From positions 36,149,296-36,213,295 of the forward strand of contig NC_030386.2 in the NCBI RefSeq assembly GCF_001625215.2: a stretch of 64,000 bases of DNA. The letters are read 5' to 3'. Of this stretch, positions 13,183 through 24,924 are shown piece by piece. This DNA is from Daucus carota subsp. sativus. Lineage: Eukaryota; Streptophyta; Magnoliopsida; Apiales; Apiaceae. The first letter of the stretch is position 1. Every line of letters starts with the position of its first letter. A program made the position numbers and the translations under genes. Under the pieces are notes generated by a model. It was not told the DNA's origin, searched no databases, and was given only the letters and a program-made list of their open reading frames with translations.

Positions 13183-13499
13183 GAACCAGTACTGGGCCCT
13201 GAATCAAATTTCAGCTAAGACGATGTTGTCATATATCTACATAGTTACCGAGATATGTGGTACAGTTGCCCAGTATCTCTTCTATGATAAGGTTTCTTTA
13301 AAGTTTGTTAGTCATGTTGAGTTTGGTTATGGTGCATGTTAAGCTAGACTTGGTAAGCTTTGTCAAAGATTTGAAGTGCTATGCTTTTGGAATGTTTTTA
13401 ACATGAAACTCCTTGGAAGTGTATGTTCAGGGGATTTTACCCACCCCACATTTTCAGTGATATGTATCTGGGATGCTCTTCGTCTTTTTCATAAGGTTT

Positions 13500-14410
13500 A
13501 TAACATGTTCTGCTTAATTGTTTCATGTGTGCTCATGTATAGAAGTGCTTGAAATCCTTTAAGCATGCACCAATTTCACATACTGAGAATCTATTAGGTT
13601 CAATAGTGTCAAGTAAAAAGAGCTAAAACTGTTGGCTGAATGTTTACTCAGCTTCTTTCTTGGTGGAATGTTTACTTCACACCTTTATTAGAAAGAACTT
13701 TGAAGAGATGGGATGGTCAGGGCATGTTGTCCTTAATCTGGATTTGATAGGACAACCTGGATTTGATTCTTATTCATCCAAAATTTATTTCACTCAGAAG
13801 GTACGGCTTAAAAAGTGTTGCAAGTAAAATATAATCAAAATTTCCCACATTTTATAAGTTATACATAAAAAGTGCAAGCAAAACCATAATCAAGGTTTTA
13901 CCATACTATTGGGCTAGAACTTGCAGCTGTGTACAGAAAATAATTTGGCATCCCATAATCAATAGTATGTCTTTCAATTTTCAAAGAACAAGGCCGCGAC
14001 CAAGCTTCTACTGTAGCTTTCTTAATTACTTTTTGTGTACTGTTTGGCATGGCAAGAGAAGTAGAATGTTTTTTTGGGATTTTTGAAGCCAGAAGTGAAG
14101 TCAAAAATGCTAGTTTTTTTAGATTTTCTTTAGTAATTTGCATTTTATTATAAAGTTTTTAAATTTTTAATGTGTAACAAATTCTATTTGTTCATAAAGT
14201 TTTTATTATTTTAATAATTTAAAATTTTAAATTTAGCACAGATCAACATCCTTGTGAGTTTTTACCAAATACTCCTAGCACACAAACAATTATAAATGTA
14301 TAACAATGTGTTTTGCCTACATTTCCCAATTACACTACCACAAGCCTCACACTTTATCACTCAATATAATTATATACTTATTTTGATTTAATTTATGGTT
14401 AATAATGTTT
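13500..14410. other. CID B downstream region, no gene seen
   Basis: It begins with the end of the CID B 3' UTR (sequence shared with the CID A 3' UTR ends near 13445). The remainder is AT-rich. The part at about 13900-14160 is compositionally MITE-like but without definable ends. Confidence 0.4.
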
Positions 14411-15700
14411 AGGATTCAAGATAGATTTAGCACAAGCATGAGATCTAATGCGTGAATGGCCAACTCTAAGAGCTATTTTGACTATTAACCATAATCACAA
14501 GTTCCATCTCTACAAACAGCTGTTCTATTCACTTGCAAACCAAATATCAAAAAGGACAACAGTTCCTATACAGATTATTTCGCATGGGATTGAAGTTCCA
14601 CGTACAACGAAACAAAATGATACATAGGATTAAAGTTCCACATACAACGAAATAAAATGATACCAGTATACATCTACCAAACCATATTCAATATAGGTTA
14701 CAATTTACATCAATCTTTGTGATACCGGTATACATCCACCGCACCCATATCCCATATGGGTTACAATTTACATCAATTCTTATTTGTCTATGATACCGCT
14801 ATACATCTACTGCATCCATATTTCATATGGGTTACAATTTACATCAATCCCTATTTGTCTACTTGGCGGAAAGGCCTCTAAGAGGCAGAGGGACTTCAAA
14901 ATTGCAAGTGAAAGAAATACATCTCGGCATTCCTGGTATTCCTCTCGTTTGGGCTTCCATCTTTATACAATTGGAAGCCATCTCTGGAGTCTGGACCATC
15001 TCTTGAATTCTCGAATAACTTGTATGATCACACAAGTTATACGGATCACTGTAGCCCAATTTAATCACTGCAGATCAAATCTTGTATTTCTGCGACCCGT
15101 CTTCTTTTAATCAGAAGTGCTGGGAGACGCGGAACACCGGAGATTTGTACTGCCGATTTGGATCATCAACTGGTCCATCCTACAAGAGAAGAAATGTTGG
15201 TTTCAAACCACAACGCTAGACAAATTGATAACACTCTGATATATAGATCATACTAACAAATAAATGAAAAACAATAAGATCTGTGAGAATCTTGAAAGAT
15301 GAATATCTTCCGCGTATAAATTTAGAAGAACGTTACCTCACTGAACCCTTTAGACGGCCGATCTTTTCGAAGCACTTTCTTCATTGTTTACTACAAATAT
15401 TCAACAAATATATGAATCACAACAGAAGGTTCTAGATTTAGAATTTCAATACAAAGTAGATCTAGATCTAAAAATTTACAACTAATCAACATATGAGATT
15501 AATGATTGTATGATTATAAATGAGTATATAGCTCAATTAGATCAACACACTGATATCTAGATTAATTGTACATATCGATTGCAGAATCGCAAGAAAGATT
15601 GAAGAACGGTGAAGAAGAAGATAGTTAATTAAGATAAGGTAGAGAAGAGATGAGAAAAGTATACAGTGGGTTGGAGGGTATAGACAGAATTTATAAACTA
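14411..15700 (-). ncRNA. S1: small spliced transcription unit, copy 1 (lncRNA or micropeptide gene)
   Basis: Not a family I recognise. On the minus strand a TATA-like TTTATAAA (15690-15697) is followed by a pyrimidine-rich leader, an apparent 5'-UTR intron ending TATTTGTAG, and then ATG at 15384. Exon 15337-15384 (donor GAG|GTAACG) joins exon 15111-15179 (acceptor CTTGTAG) to give a 38-aa frame starting MKKVLRKDRPSKGFSE and ending in VFRVSQHF, then TGA. S2 and S3 share promoter, leader, splice sites, ATG context and 3' region. The second-exon frame is not conserved, so a non-coding role is equally likely. It lies tail-to-tail with CID B. Confidence 0.35.
14659..14862. repeat. Three-copy tandem repeat (62-71 bp) in S1
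   Basis: Units 14659-14720, 14721-14791 and 14792-14862 each start GATACC(A/G)(G/C)TATACATC and contain GGTTACAATTTACATCAAT. The expansion is absent from S2 and S3, so it arose after they separated. On the minus strand it lies in the 3' part of S1. Confidence 0.85.
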
Positions 15701-17083
15701 AAGTTTGTAATTCGCAACTACCGAAATAAATGCCGCATTTAATTCTGATATAAATTAAGCTTCGTGCTTATTTACTACACCCTATGGTTCGTTACACAGC
15801 CCGTTTAATTTTTTGGGCGTGTCTTTAGAAAAATTTGACCACATATTTAAAGTTAATATTTTTAAAATTTTCTTTTTCTAAATAAAATATTTTTATTTAG
15901 AAGAAAAATTACAAAATATTAGTATTTGCTATACGGTCAAAACACCAAAAATTACAAGTAAAAGGTAAAACGTGTTATATAATGGATCCGAGGGGATACT
16001 CTTTTCATCCAAAACTCTATTTTCAGTACACATTTATCAACAATCTTTTATTCTTACCCTTTCTTATTTATCATTTTAAATGAACTCCCTTCGTATTACA
16101 ATAATAAATACTCAATGATTAGTTTTTCTTTTTATCAAATGGTGTCATTTCATATATTCAACTTATAATTGATGTTTGTGATAAAAAAAACTTATAATTG
16201 ATGTTCTTATGATTTAAATTTCGTATAGTGAATACCCCTTCTATTACTTACCGTAAATATTAGTCAAATGTTAAATCATAAGAATATAACGCGTTAAGTT
16301 CAAGAAATAAGGTTTTATCTAAAATATTAAGAGTACAGGAATACAATATAGTTTTCAGGTCTCAGAGCACGTGTATCAAAAATCAAAAAAATATGAATTT
16401 TCACTTATATTTATACGATTATTCTTTAATATGATATGAAATTATAAGCGATTGAAAAATATATAAAAATATTAATATAAATAATATTTTAATTTAATAA
16501 AAATATTCTGACATAGAGCTCTATCGGTGAATTAAGTAGATAACAAATTTTTGTAAAAGCTGAAAAACACCTTTTCTAAGTGACCGTTTGGGTGGGTTTA
16601 AAATAAGTGTTTCTTGATTAAGGTATAAAAGTAAAGTAGAAGTTAGAAGCAAGTTAAGACTTATAAGTGATTAAAGTGTTTGGGAAAGAAGCGGAAGCTA
16701 CGAGGGAAAAGCTATCATTTGTAACTTCTAAAAAGTGCAGGTTAAGAAAAGCAGAAGTCAACTTTTTTGGAAAAGAAGTGCTTCTTATGTGTTGTCAAAC
16801 AGGCCCTAAAAGTATGAGAAATCTGCTTTTTCTAAAAGCATTTTTCAACTAGAAATTACAGCTGGAAAAAGCTTTTTTTAGATCTATCAAATAATTTTTC
16901 AGTTATTTTTGTGTGTAACATGAATGCTGAATGGTACTACCTTAGTGTTTTACAAACTATCAATCGCCCCGACGTGGGGTGAATACGTGAATTATGTGTG
17001 ACCTTGCTTTTCCCACATTGTCATCGCCCTTTGCAGGGGTGAACTTTTATCACGTTTTTGCTCCACCAAGAAGCTATCATCAA
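15701..17083. other. Intergenic, no gene seen
   Basis: AT-rich spacer upstream of S1. The stretch 16590-16810 (GTTTGGGTGGG at one end, CAAACAGGCCC at the other) resembles a degenerate MITE, but the terminal match is too weak to delimit it. Confidence 0.4.
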
Positions 17084-17978
17084 GGCCTCGTTTGGTTGAC
17101 AGGATCTTGAGTTACACAGGAAGCAGAAGTTCCACGGAACTAGGTTACAATGTCCATCATTTAACATGGAACTCTAAAACCTGTGTTTGGTGTGTTATAT
17201 TTATATAAGAATGTAATTATGTAATTGAAATTTTGATAATATAAAATTAATGAATTTATATAACATATAAAAAGCAAAAATTATTTGATATGTAGTATTA
17301 AATAAAATAATATAAATTTTAACATAATATTAAAAATGAAAATTATATATTGAGATTTACAAAATATATAAAAAGATTATTAAAATGATATATTAATAAA
17401 TTAATGAAATACGTTTTTGGTATGTAAGTATAATTATATTCACCTTTTTTATCAAATTTTAAATATTATAGTAAGATAACTTAGTTATATAAAAGTATAT
17501 TATTTAAAACAACTTACTTACAAATATAATTAGTTATAGTTATATTAGAAAAAATACAAATTTAAAATTATACAAACACGAATTTAAAAATATTGACATA
17601 CGAAAATACTGTAATATAAAATTATTATAATTAGTATTGGGAAATAATTGTAACATATATAAAATATTAAGTAAAAGTTAAACTAATATTAACATATATA
17701 AATAAGTAATTTATATTAAATATTATTTATATATATAATAATTATATTATTAATAAAGAAAGTTTGAAGAAAATATCAAACATTCACACCGTAACCCAGA
17801 AAAACCACGCTTGAGCTGTGTAACTAGGTTACTGTGTTTTGCAGGAAGTTGAGATACTCAGGAACTCTGAGTTACATAATTACTTAAATAAAAAGTTGTG
17901 TAACCAAACACTGTAACTTACCTCGGTTCCAAGGAAGTTGAAGTTACAGTGTTGGGTTACATCCAACCAAACGAGGCC
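17084..17978. mobile_element. PIF/Harbinger-like non-autonomous element (895 bp)
   Basis: Terminal repeats GGCCTCGTTTGGTTG and CAACCAAACGAGGCC are perfect over 15 bp and are flanked by CAA on both sides (17081-17083, 17979-17981), a 3-bp duplication. Subterminal motifs (GTTACACA, GTTACAGTGTT and complements) are repeated in both orientations inside each end, as transposase-binding sites often are. The core is very AT-rich and non-coding. Confidence 0.8.
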
Positions 17979-18433
17979 CAAGTATTTTTTCTCATTTTCG
18001 GTTCAGGTGATGATCGCCCATGTTTACATTTAAGACATCCTAAAATGTCTACAGACGTTCGGGATACTCAATTTGTCAATAAAATGTTCTTGGTGCCTAC
18101 AAATATCCAAGAGCCCACTTTCGAATTATATTCACAAGCAGCTCTTTCTAGTTTCTAATACGTGGATTATCCTTTTTGCCTTGGTGAGAGGCTGAGAGCC
18201 ATACTCAAATATGCTAATAGTCTACCTGTTTGCATTAAACGGCCCCCAAATCCCATTGTCACTTGCATCCATCTTAACAATAAGAATAGGCTATAGTCCG
18301 ACAAAGCGAGGACCAAAATATTCATAATCTCATCCTTCAATGTGGCATATTACCCAAAGTTAAAGGTCCCTTTTAAAACCAGTGACAAGCTTCTCTATAA
18401 TTCTTCACAAATCAAGCTCCTAGTAAGTTAATA
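17979..18433 (+). pseudogene. Possible gene relic of unknown origin
   Basis: From 17979 to about 18433 one + frame reads with protein-like composition (for example RPCLHLRHPKMSTDVRD, CLGERLRAILKYANSL, RPPNPIVTCIHLNNKN) but contains two internal stops and no plausible start. The sequence before the Harbinger-like insertion (about 16960-17083) has a similar higher-GC composition, suggesting the element split it. I cannot name a family. It may be chance. Confidence 0.2.
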
Positions 18434-18519
18434 TAAAATATCAAGCTCCAAGAGTCTATTAATTGGTTCCTATATATAATATAAAATATCAAGCTCCTAG
18501 TAAGTTAATACAAAATTAA

Positions 18520-19166
18520 GAGTGCCAACTCCAACGATGCTCTTTATATTTACTCTTAACTTGTATTTTATTCATATTTTGAATTCAAACATTTGTCATG
18601 TAATGTGAGTCTAATGTAAGAATTGAAGGATATGATTATTTTATTTAGTTAAGAGCAACTCCAGCAGCTTCCCTATTTGGAGTCTTAAACCAAAATATGA
18701 GGAATATGGGAAAATAATCCACTCCAACAGTATCTTAGTGATTCCCTAAATCACTAAGATCCACTAGCCATCCCTTATCTTTAGGGAACCTCTCTCCTCT
18801 CCTAAATCTTATTTTATAATAAATTTTGAATACAAACATGTTCTCTTTCTTCACCTATTGTAATAATGGTAAATTTTAATAATAAAATAGTATATAAGGA
18901 ATGAATATAAGGAATATTGTTGGAGGTGAGAATAGCTATTATTATCTTAAGTCACTAGGATCCAATATTTTATATTATATTTAAGGAATGAGCTGAGATG
19001 CTGCTGGAGATGCTCTAAGAGCCACCTAGTAGCTCTTAAATTAGAGGAGAGAGAAGAGACTCTTAAGATTTTTAAGAGTCACTGAGAGTCTCTTGGAGCT
19101 CTATTTTTTCTCATCTGCCTCATATTTTGATTTAAGAGCTAGTTTAGGAGTCTCTTGGAGATGCTC
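18520..19166. mobile_element. Tourist-like MITE, outer member of a nested pair
   Basis: Ends GAGTGCCAACTCCAA and TTGGAGATGCTC form an imperfect terminal repeat, flanked by TAA on both sides (18517-18519, 19167-19169). Without the inner insertion (18653-19015 plus one TAA) it would be about 281 bp. Confidence 0.7.
18653..19015. mobile_element. Tourist-like MITE, inner member of a nested pair (363 bp)
   Basis: Terminal repeats GAGCAACTCCAGCAGC and GCTGCTGGAGATGCTC, with a TAA duplication (18650-18652, 19016-19018). It is inserted into the MITE 18520-19166, so it is the younger of the two. Confidence 0.82.
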
Positions 19167-19446
19167 TAAGGCTTGTAAAACCCCTAAATTATTAAAGTAG
19201 CTTTTTCGTGATTTTAGCGGTCCTCCGTGACTTGAAGTCTTGAACTCTGCAGGATCAATCGCCACATCCTCCTTTGTTATTCTAATACCATGCCTTGATT
19301 ATTCTCTGTATTGCCAAAAAAACACTTCGTTTTACGTACATTTTTTTATTTTAGGAATTTTTTTGAGATCACCCTCAAATACAAAAATATCGACAAAGAA
19401 CACTAAAAGCTTTTTTGAAGATGATGGACAAAAACACTATCCATAA

Positions 19447-19840
19447 GAGCATCTCCAACGGCGTTGGCTATAATCGTTGGCTAAATCGGACCTGTAAGAC
19501 ATTATGTAAAATTTGCTGAACCTGTAGGAATTTTGCTTCAATGGTACTGGCTATATTGGTTGGCTATAATTTAAAAATAGTATGTTATTAATATTTTAAA
19601 TTGTTAAAATAGAATATATCAGTTCAATATGGTAATAAATGATGGACAATCTTCCTACAGATTTTCTTACAGACCTGTAGAGGTTCGACAAATTTAACCA
19701 TCCATAGGAGGTTGGCTAAATTTATAGACAACAGCTGATCATGGTTGGAGTTCAGTTTTTGGAGCTGTTGGCTATATCTTTTTATTTTAAGTATGCCAAC
19801 TCACCTTTTAGCCAAGGGATTTAGATGGTTGGAGATGCTC
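19447..19840. mobile_element. Tourist-like MITE (394 bp)
   Basis: Ends GAGCATCTCCAACGG and TTGGAGATGCTC, with a TAA duplication (19444-19446, 19841-19843). Internally it repeats GTTGGCTATA-type motifs. Degenerate relatives lie at about 23725-23850 and 37395-37518. Confidence 0.8.
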
Positions 19841-19843
19841 TAA

Positions 19844-20181
19844 GTGGCTATAATAATATTAGGGCATTTTTCGGTCCAAATTATATGAGTTTAAACTCGT
19901 AAGCCATTGTGAGCTTGAAAAGTTATTTTATGTATTTCTTCTTCGGCTACCGATTGTTGGCCGCGAGGCGCGAATACCCGTTAATGGAATTCTTATATTC
20001 AAGACAAATTTTCTTTATTCTTACGATGTGGATTCAACACTCATTTGATCATTTGATTCTTGGGTTATGCAATGTAACATGTTTTCAAGATGTGTTGCTT
20101 AGTTCCTTAAATATGATGACTATTGGTCAATTTCGCGTATGTTGTAAAAAATTTTACTCATAAAATATTAAGCACTGAATT
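19844..20181. other. Intergenic, no gene seen
   Basis: About 340 bp between a MITE and the 3' end of S2. An open frame here (19909-20163) has no recognisable similarity and no splice or promoter context; I treat it as chance. Confidence 0.4.
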
Positions 20182-21325
20182 AGGATTCAGGATAGATTTA
20201 GCACAAGAATAAGATAAAACACGGTGAATGGAGCAATTTTGGCTATTAATCATAATTCAAAGTTCCATATCTACAAACAGCCGTTCTATCACTTGCAAGT
20301 TGCAAATCAAAAACGAAGACATGACATCAATAATTCGTATACAGATTTTGATCACATTGGATTGAATTTTCACATACAACAGAGTGGGAACATCTTATAC
20401 ATGATATTGGTATACATCTATCTCATCTATATTATTTCAAGCAGCACAATACACAAACAATCCCTATTCGTCTAATTGACGGAAAAGCTCTAAATTAGAC
20501 CTCTTGTTGTCCTGCGGATGGAAGAAGCTCTTCTATTGCAACAAGTTGCCCCGCCTGCTTTTTATCTGGAAAGGGAAATGCTAGCGGGAGTGGAAGAAAT
20601 ATCAAATCCCTGGTCTTCAGATGAGATTCACCAGGCTCTACCAGGAGTTTAACACCTCTTAATGCTTTCTGCTTGTGCAATATCCCCGGATGCAAGATTT
20701 AGATTAGGGATCTTATCTTGAAGGGGTCCATCCTGCGAGAAAAAAAATGATGGTATCAAATGATGATTCTGATTTATTGATCATACTTGACAGCGGTTAT
20801 ACGGATAAAATAAATGGTAACAATAAGCACAAAAGTGCGAAAAATTACCTTATTAGCGGTCTTCGATATCCGCCGTTTTTCTGGAGCATTTTCTTCATTA
20901 TTTACTGCACATATGTACGAGTAAATTATAACAGAAGGTGCTAGATCATAAATTCCAGTGCAGAGAAGATCTAGAAATTCAAAATTAATTAACACATAAG
21001 ATCAATAATTGGCTAACATTCAAAACCCTAAATTCATATTAAAGAGATGAGGGAACAAGATGATCAAATTAATTCAATTTTCTAAATATATTTGATTTGT
21101 TGATCGCAGATAAAAGAGCATCAGAGAAGATAAATTGCGCACGATTATAAATGTAGAGAGCCCAATTACGTTATATATCAATTACAAAATCTCCGAGAGG
21201 ATTGAAGAACAGCGGAGAAGAAACGGCAAAGAAGAACATGGTTGCTTAGGTTTAGCCGTTTAGGAAGGATGAATTAAAAATGAAAGACGGGTGCTACCAT
21301 CTACATTAGTTGGAGTATATAAATG
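20182..21325 (-). ncRNA. S2: small spliced transcription unit, copy 2
   Basis: Paralog of S1. A TATA-like box on the minus strand (about 21315-21323) is followed by a pyrimidine-rich leader, a 5'-UTR intron ending GTGCAG, and ATG at 20898. Exon 20849-20898 (donor AAG|GTAATT) and exon 20699-20732 (acceptor CTCGCAG) give a 27-aa frame starting MKKMLQKNGGYRRPLIR. The first exon is 2 nt longer in phase than in S1, so the second exon (starting GATGGACC as in S1) is read in another frame. The 3' block around 20235-20300 matches S1 closely. Unknown function. Confidence 0.32.
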
Positions 21326-21473
21326 GAATTCAGAAATTAAAGCTGTAATGTCCCACCTACCTTATTAAATGACATTTAATAAAAATACTCGAAATTTTTG
21401 CTAAATTATTACTGTAAATTTAAGTTGGCAGTGTCCCAACTACTAACCGAGTAAATGGCATTTTTTATTTAAA

Positions 21474-23331
21474 CTAGCTTTTAACCCGTGCGAAGCACGG
21501 GCGGGTATATAGTTCGTAATTTATTATTTATAATTTAAATTTTAACATCATTTTATTAATATTTAAGTATTAACGAATTGAATTTTAATTAAATTATATT
21601 ATTCAACTGACTATATATATAGACAAAAGTTATTTGGGATCCTATATTTTCTTGGAGTCTTGGAGTCCAAATCTAGGCCCTCCATTTTAAAAGGATCCAA
21701 CGGAGTGCATTACAACTGTTTTGTTTTTAAAAAAAATATAATATATTTAAGTTTATACAACCAGCGGCAAATTGTAACAGTTTTGTACTGTCTGTGCGGA
21801 CAGCGCGAGTCATGCGGAGGTTACAACAAGATGAGATTCTTCAGGAATTCAAACTGCAATCGTGTCCTGCATTCCTTCTATCCCCTTATAATCTGTTTTC
21901 ACCCTTTCATCCATTTGTTTGGAGGTACGAACAAATAATTCAGTCGCAGGACGGTATTCGTTTGCAGCACGTTAATGTGATGTCTGATCAGAATCATGAT
22001 ACAAGCAAGTACTGCATATCATTTGCTTCAAAGTAAGGTGTGGGACAAAAAATAAACCCCCCAACAAACAAATGCAGGACACTAGACGCAACTCGTGCTC
22101 ATCAAAGGACACTACACATGCTGCAATCACAAGTGCAGAACATACACAGGATTAAACTTTGTACTGTGCACATACAACTCCAATTACAAAATACCCAGAT
22201 GTCCACAAAATAAGAAACTAAACACCAAGATGTTCCCAAACTCAAATGTACTGAACTAACAGAAACTCATTAACCGTTTCGCAATTGATAGTCGAATTAC
22301 TCTAAATCAGATTATAGTTGCTTAGAGTGCCAATTAAACTCACACCCTCCCAAACAATTTCTTAATAAACCCCAAAATCAATAAACTCCCCTCGATTGTC
22401 TCGAGGAGCAAAATATAGGGTGACCCATTGAAGTATGATGCCACCGTACTGCAAATCTGAGATGATCGAGATCGAAAATCCGCCATGTAAACAAAAGTGA
22501 AGAACAAACAAAGTAGAATGTTGTAACTTAGGTACATCCTGCAGCGCACACCTCAGTTGTTTAAATCAGTGCGGCAAGTCCGCACCTCTGTATGATCACA
22601 GCGAAAAACAAGCCCCGGTGATAACGGAGGAAGTTTTGAGCGGATGATGCGGGATTTAGCTTTGAATTAGCGTTTAAATTTTTTTAAAATTGATTCTATA
22701 GTTTTTTTATTAATTAAAATTGATTTTACTGGATTAAATCTCAACCACAGGATCTTTTTATAATCTAATGGTGGATCTTAAGGACTCCAATTTCTCACAA
22801 AATCTAGTACCCCAAAGATCTCCACTCTTCATTTAATCCGAATTAAGTATATGCAGATTTAAAAATAAAAAAATAAGATAATTCAAATTTTTGCCAAACA
22901 TAGCTGATTGTGTAATACCTTTGAAAGATTCAGTAATCTAATCAATCGAATTTCAAACGTAATTTTGTAATCTTGGTTTTTTTTTCCGACAATAACTTTT
23001 AATATTAGAGTTAGAAAGAGTTATGTAATGGTTCGTGTTTATATTGAAATAGAACACGTTAAAATTAAAAAGAGTTATATGAAGGTTCTTGTTAAAAAAA
23101 ACATATTCAAAATATTATATTTATAATTTTATTTATAACATAATTATAATTTTTTTAATGAAATATTATATGATAATATATTGTTATGAGTGTTTTTAGT
23201 ATTTGAAACTGTTTAACAATATAATACTAATGGACTCCACATTTGTAGCTTGTAGTACCAAATCAAAAAATATAACTAAAACCTTGGACTACAAATTATA
23301 CTCATATTGGCTTATTATAGTATAATATAGA
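21474..23331 (-). mobile_element. Probable Helitron, non-autonomous (1.86 kb)
   Basis: On the minus strand the 3' end has the stem-loop CCCGTGCTTCGCACGGG, then TTAAAAG, then CTAG (the CTRR terminus, 21474-21477), followed by a host T. About 1.86 kb upstream on that strand the sequence begins TCTATATTATACTATAATA after a host A (23332), as Helitrons insert between A and T. No Rep/helicase is seen. The inside contains another inverted-repeat structure (21636-22820). The 5' boundary is less certain than the 3' one. Confidence 0.6.
21636..22820. mobile_element. Inverted-repeat element or captured segment inside the Helitron
   Basis: Imperfect arms of about 75 bp: the left contains CTTGGAGTCC and AAAAGGATCC; the right, complemented, contains ATTGGAGTCC and AAAAGATCC in the same order. 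Between them lies about 1 kb of higher-GC sequence, with a + frame at 21794-22036 and a minus frame at 22340-22549. I recognise neither. It looks like a Mutator-type element carrying captured host sequence, but no target duplication was found. Confidence 0.4.
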
Positions 23332-23359
23332 TTCCTATAGATATTAACAAATAATTTAA

Positions 23360-23541
23360 CGGTCTTTCTAATGTGTGCCCAAGAGCACACAATAAGCACG
23401 TATTTTCATGAAAAAGGCTTGTTTTAATTGGTGGAATTGGTGTGAATGCAGGGAGGCCATTAACATCTATTACTCATCCACCAATCAAAAGCTAGTATTT
23501 TCATGAGAGTTAGTGACTATTGTGTGCACATAGAAAAATCG
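23360..23541. mobile_element. Mutator-type MITE (182 bp)
   Basis: Long terminal repeats (about 65 bp, imperfect) start CGGTCTTTCTAATGTGTGC and the complement of the right end reads CGATTTTTCTATGTGCACAC. A perfect 9-bp target duplication, ATAATTTAA (23351-23359, 23542-23550), fits Mutator superfamily insertion. Confidence 0.85.
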
Positions 23542-23724
23542 ATAATTTAATATTAAAGACACCTACCTCAGTGAATGGTGTATTTGAACCGGTTAAGCTA
23601 AAATTAGTTGGTTCCATCAAACCTAGATTATGTCTAAAATTTGTTGTATTCGTAAAACATTATGTTTTGATGATAGTAATTGTATTAATTGATTATATGT
23701 TATTGATATTTAGATTGGTATAAG

Positions 23725-23850
23725 TAAAAATATATCAGTTCAATATATTAATAGGTGATGTTTAATTTTTCACAGGTATGTAGAGTTTCAATAAATATAG
23801 TCAATACGCATAGTCAATACCAAGAGAATTGGCTGTGTTTAAAGTATAAT
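23725..23850. repeat. Degenerate fragment of the 19447-type MITE
   Basis: ATATATCAGTTCAATAT and the following sequence align with the right half of the MITE at 19447-19840. No termini are preserved. Confidence 0.4.
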
Positions 23851-24123
23851 GGAGGACCCAGTAATTTTGGCAAGCGGCTTCCATATATAAATCGTGGCAA
23901 GAGTTGCAGAGAGTTGTTGTGATTGTGAGCACAAAGAAGAGATGAAGGACGCGAATTCTATGCTGCTATTTATTTACGTTATTTTTTCTCCTTATTTACG
24001 TCGCTGCTCTAAGAATTTTACACTGCTTGTTAATTTTTTGAAATGAGCCTCTGAATAATTATGGATTTCTAAATAATTTTTAAGAAGTTACTTACTAAAT
24101 TTTCGATTTATATTGGGCTTGGG

Positions 24124-24128
<5 letters not shown>

Positions 24129-24187
<59 letters not shown>
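24129..24187. repeat. (TA)n microsatellite, about 29 units
   Basis: Uninterrupted alternating TA. No other function visible. Confidence 0.95.
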
Positions 24188-24193
<6 letters not shown>

Positions 24194-24680
24194 CTCTCAA
24201 TCTCTCTTTTAAGGTTGTACCTAGCTCTCAAAAAGTAGTTCTGAAATTTTCTTCCAATATATTTGAAACTAAAATAGATGGTTTATGTTTCTGATATTTT
24301 TCATACAAAATTTTTAGAAAATTAGAAAAATAGAACGGAGCTCTCCGAGAGGCGCCACCTAGACGACCCCTGCTTCTCCTTTATATAAGTATACGATAAC
24401 TTATGAATTATTAAAAATATAATTATAAAAATAAATTTGATAGATTATCTATTTTATTGTTTTTATTAAAAGTTTTCCTTAAAATGAAAATGCCTTAAAC
24501 CGACATGCTCTAATAGATCCCAAACAGGCTATTTATATTTGTTAATTTTGGTGACCCTTGACATTATTATTACTAACTTGTAAATCCAAGTACCTTCATT
24601 TGTATACAAGAAATATGGTATATGTTGGCAACGAGCTGCTATTTTGGCTATTAATCATAATCCCAAGTTCCACCTCTATA

Positions 24681-24924
24681 GTCGTTTGGTTCATGCCTTT
24701 CTAGTATCAGGTATGGGTTTCGTTCATTCCAAACCCATACCTGGTGTTTGGTTGAATTTTTTTTTGCTTCAAACCCATGACTCAAACCTACAAGGTATGA
24801 GATTTTCATACCCAAGGGGAGGGGTGGGTATGAAACATGGGTTTGAGGAATCAACTTGTTTTCTTTTATTTTCATTTTTGTTTATATCCTTAAATTCAAA
24901 TTATTAGTACCAAATGAGATTGAT
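24681..24924. mobile_element. Hairpin-rich MITE-like insertion, left part
   Basis: Relative to S1 and S2, the S3 3' block is interrupted after CACCTCTATA. The inserted sequence contains nested palindromes: AGGTATGGGTTT (24709-24720) with AAACCCATACCT (24731-24742), TTTCATACCC with GGGTATGAAA, and a CAAACCCATG / CATGGGTTTG pair. The long-LTR element is inserted into it at the TTGAT duplication, and its right part continues at 35885-35972. Superfamily not determined. Confidence 0.5.

Noticed and set aside
16590-16860. 61-residue + frame and possible MITE
   Set aside because: The frame shows no similarity. The putative ends (GTTTGGGTGG / CAAACAGGCCC) match too poorly and no target duplication was found.
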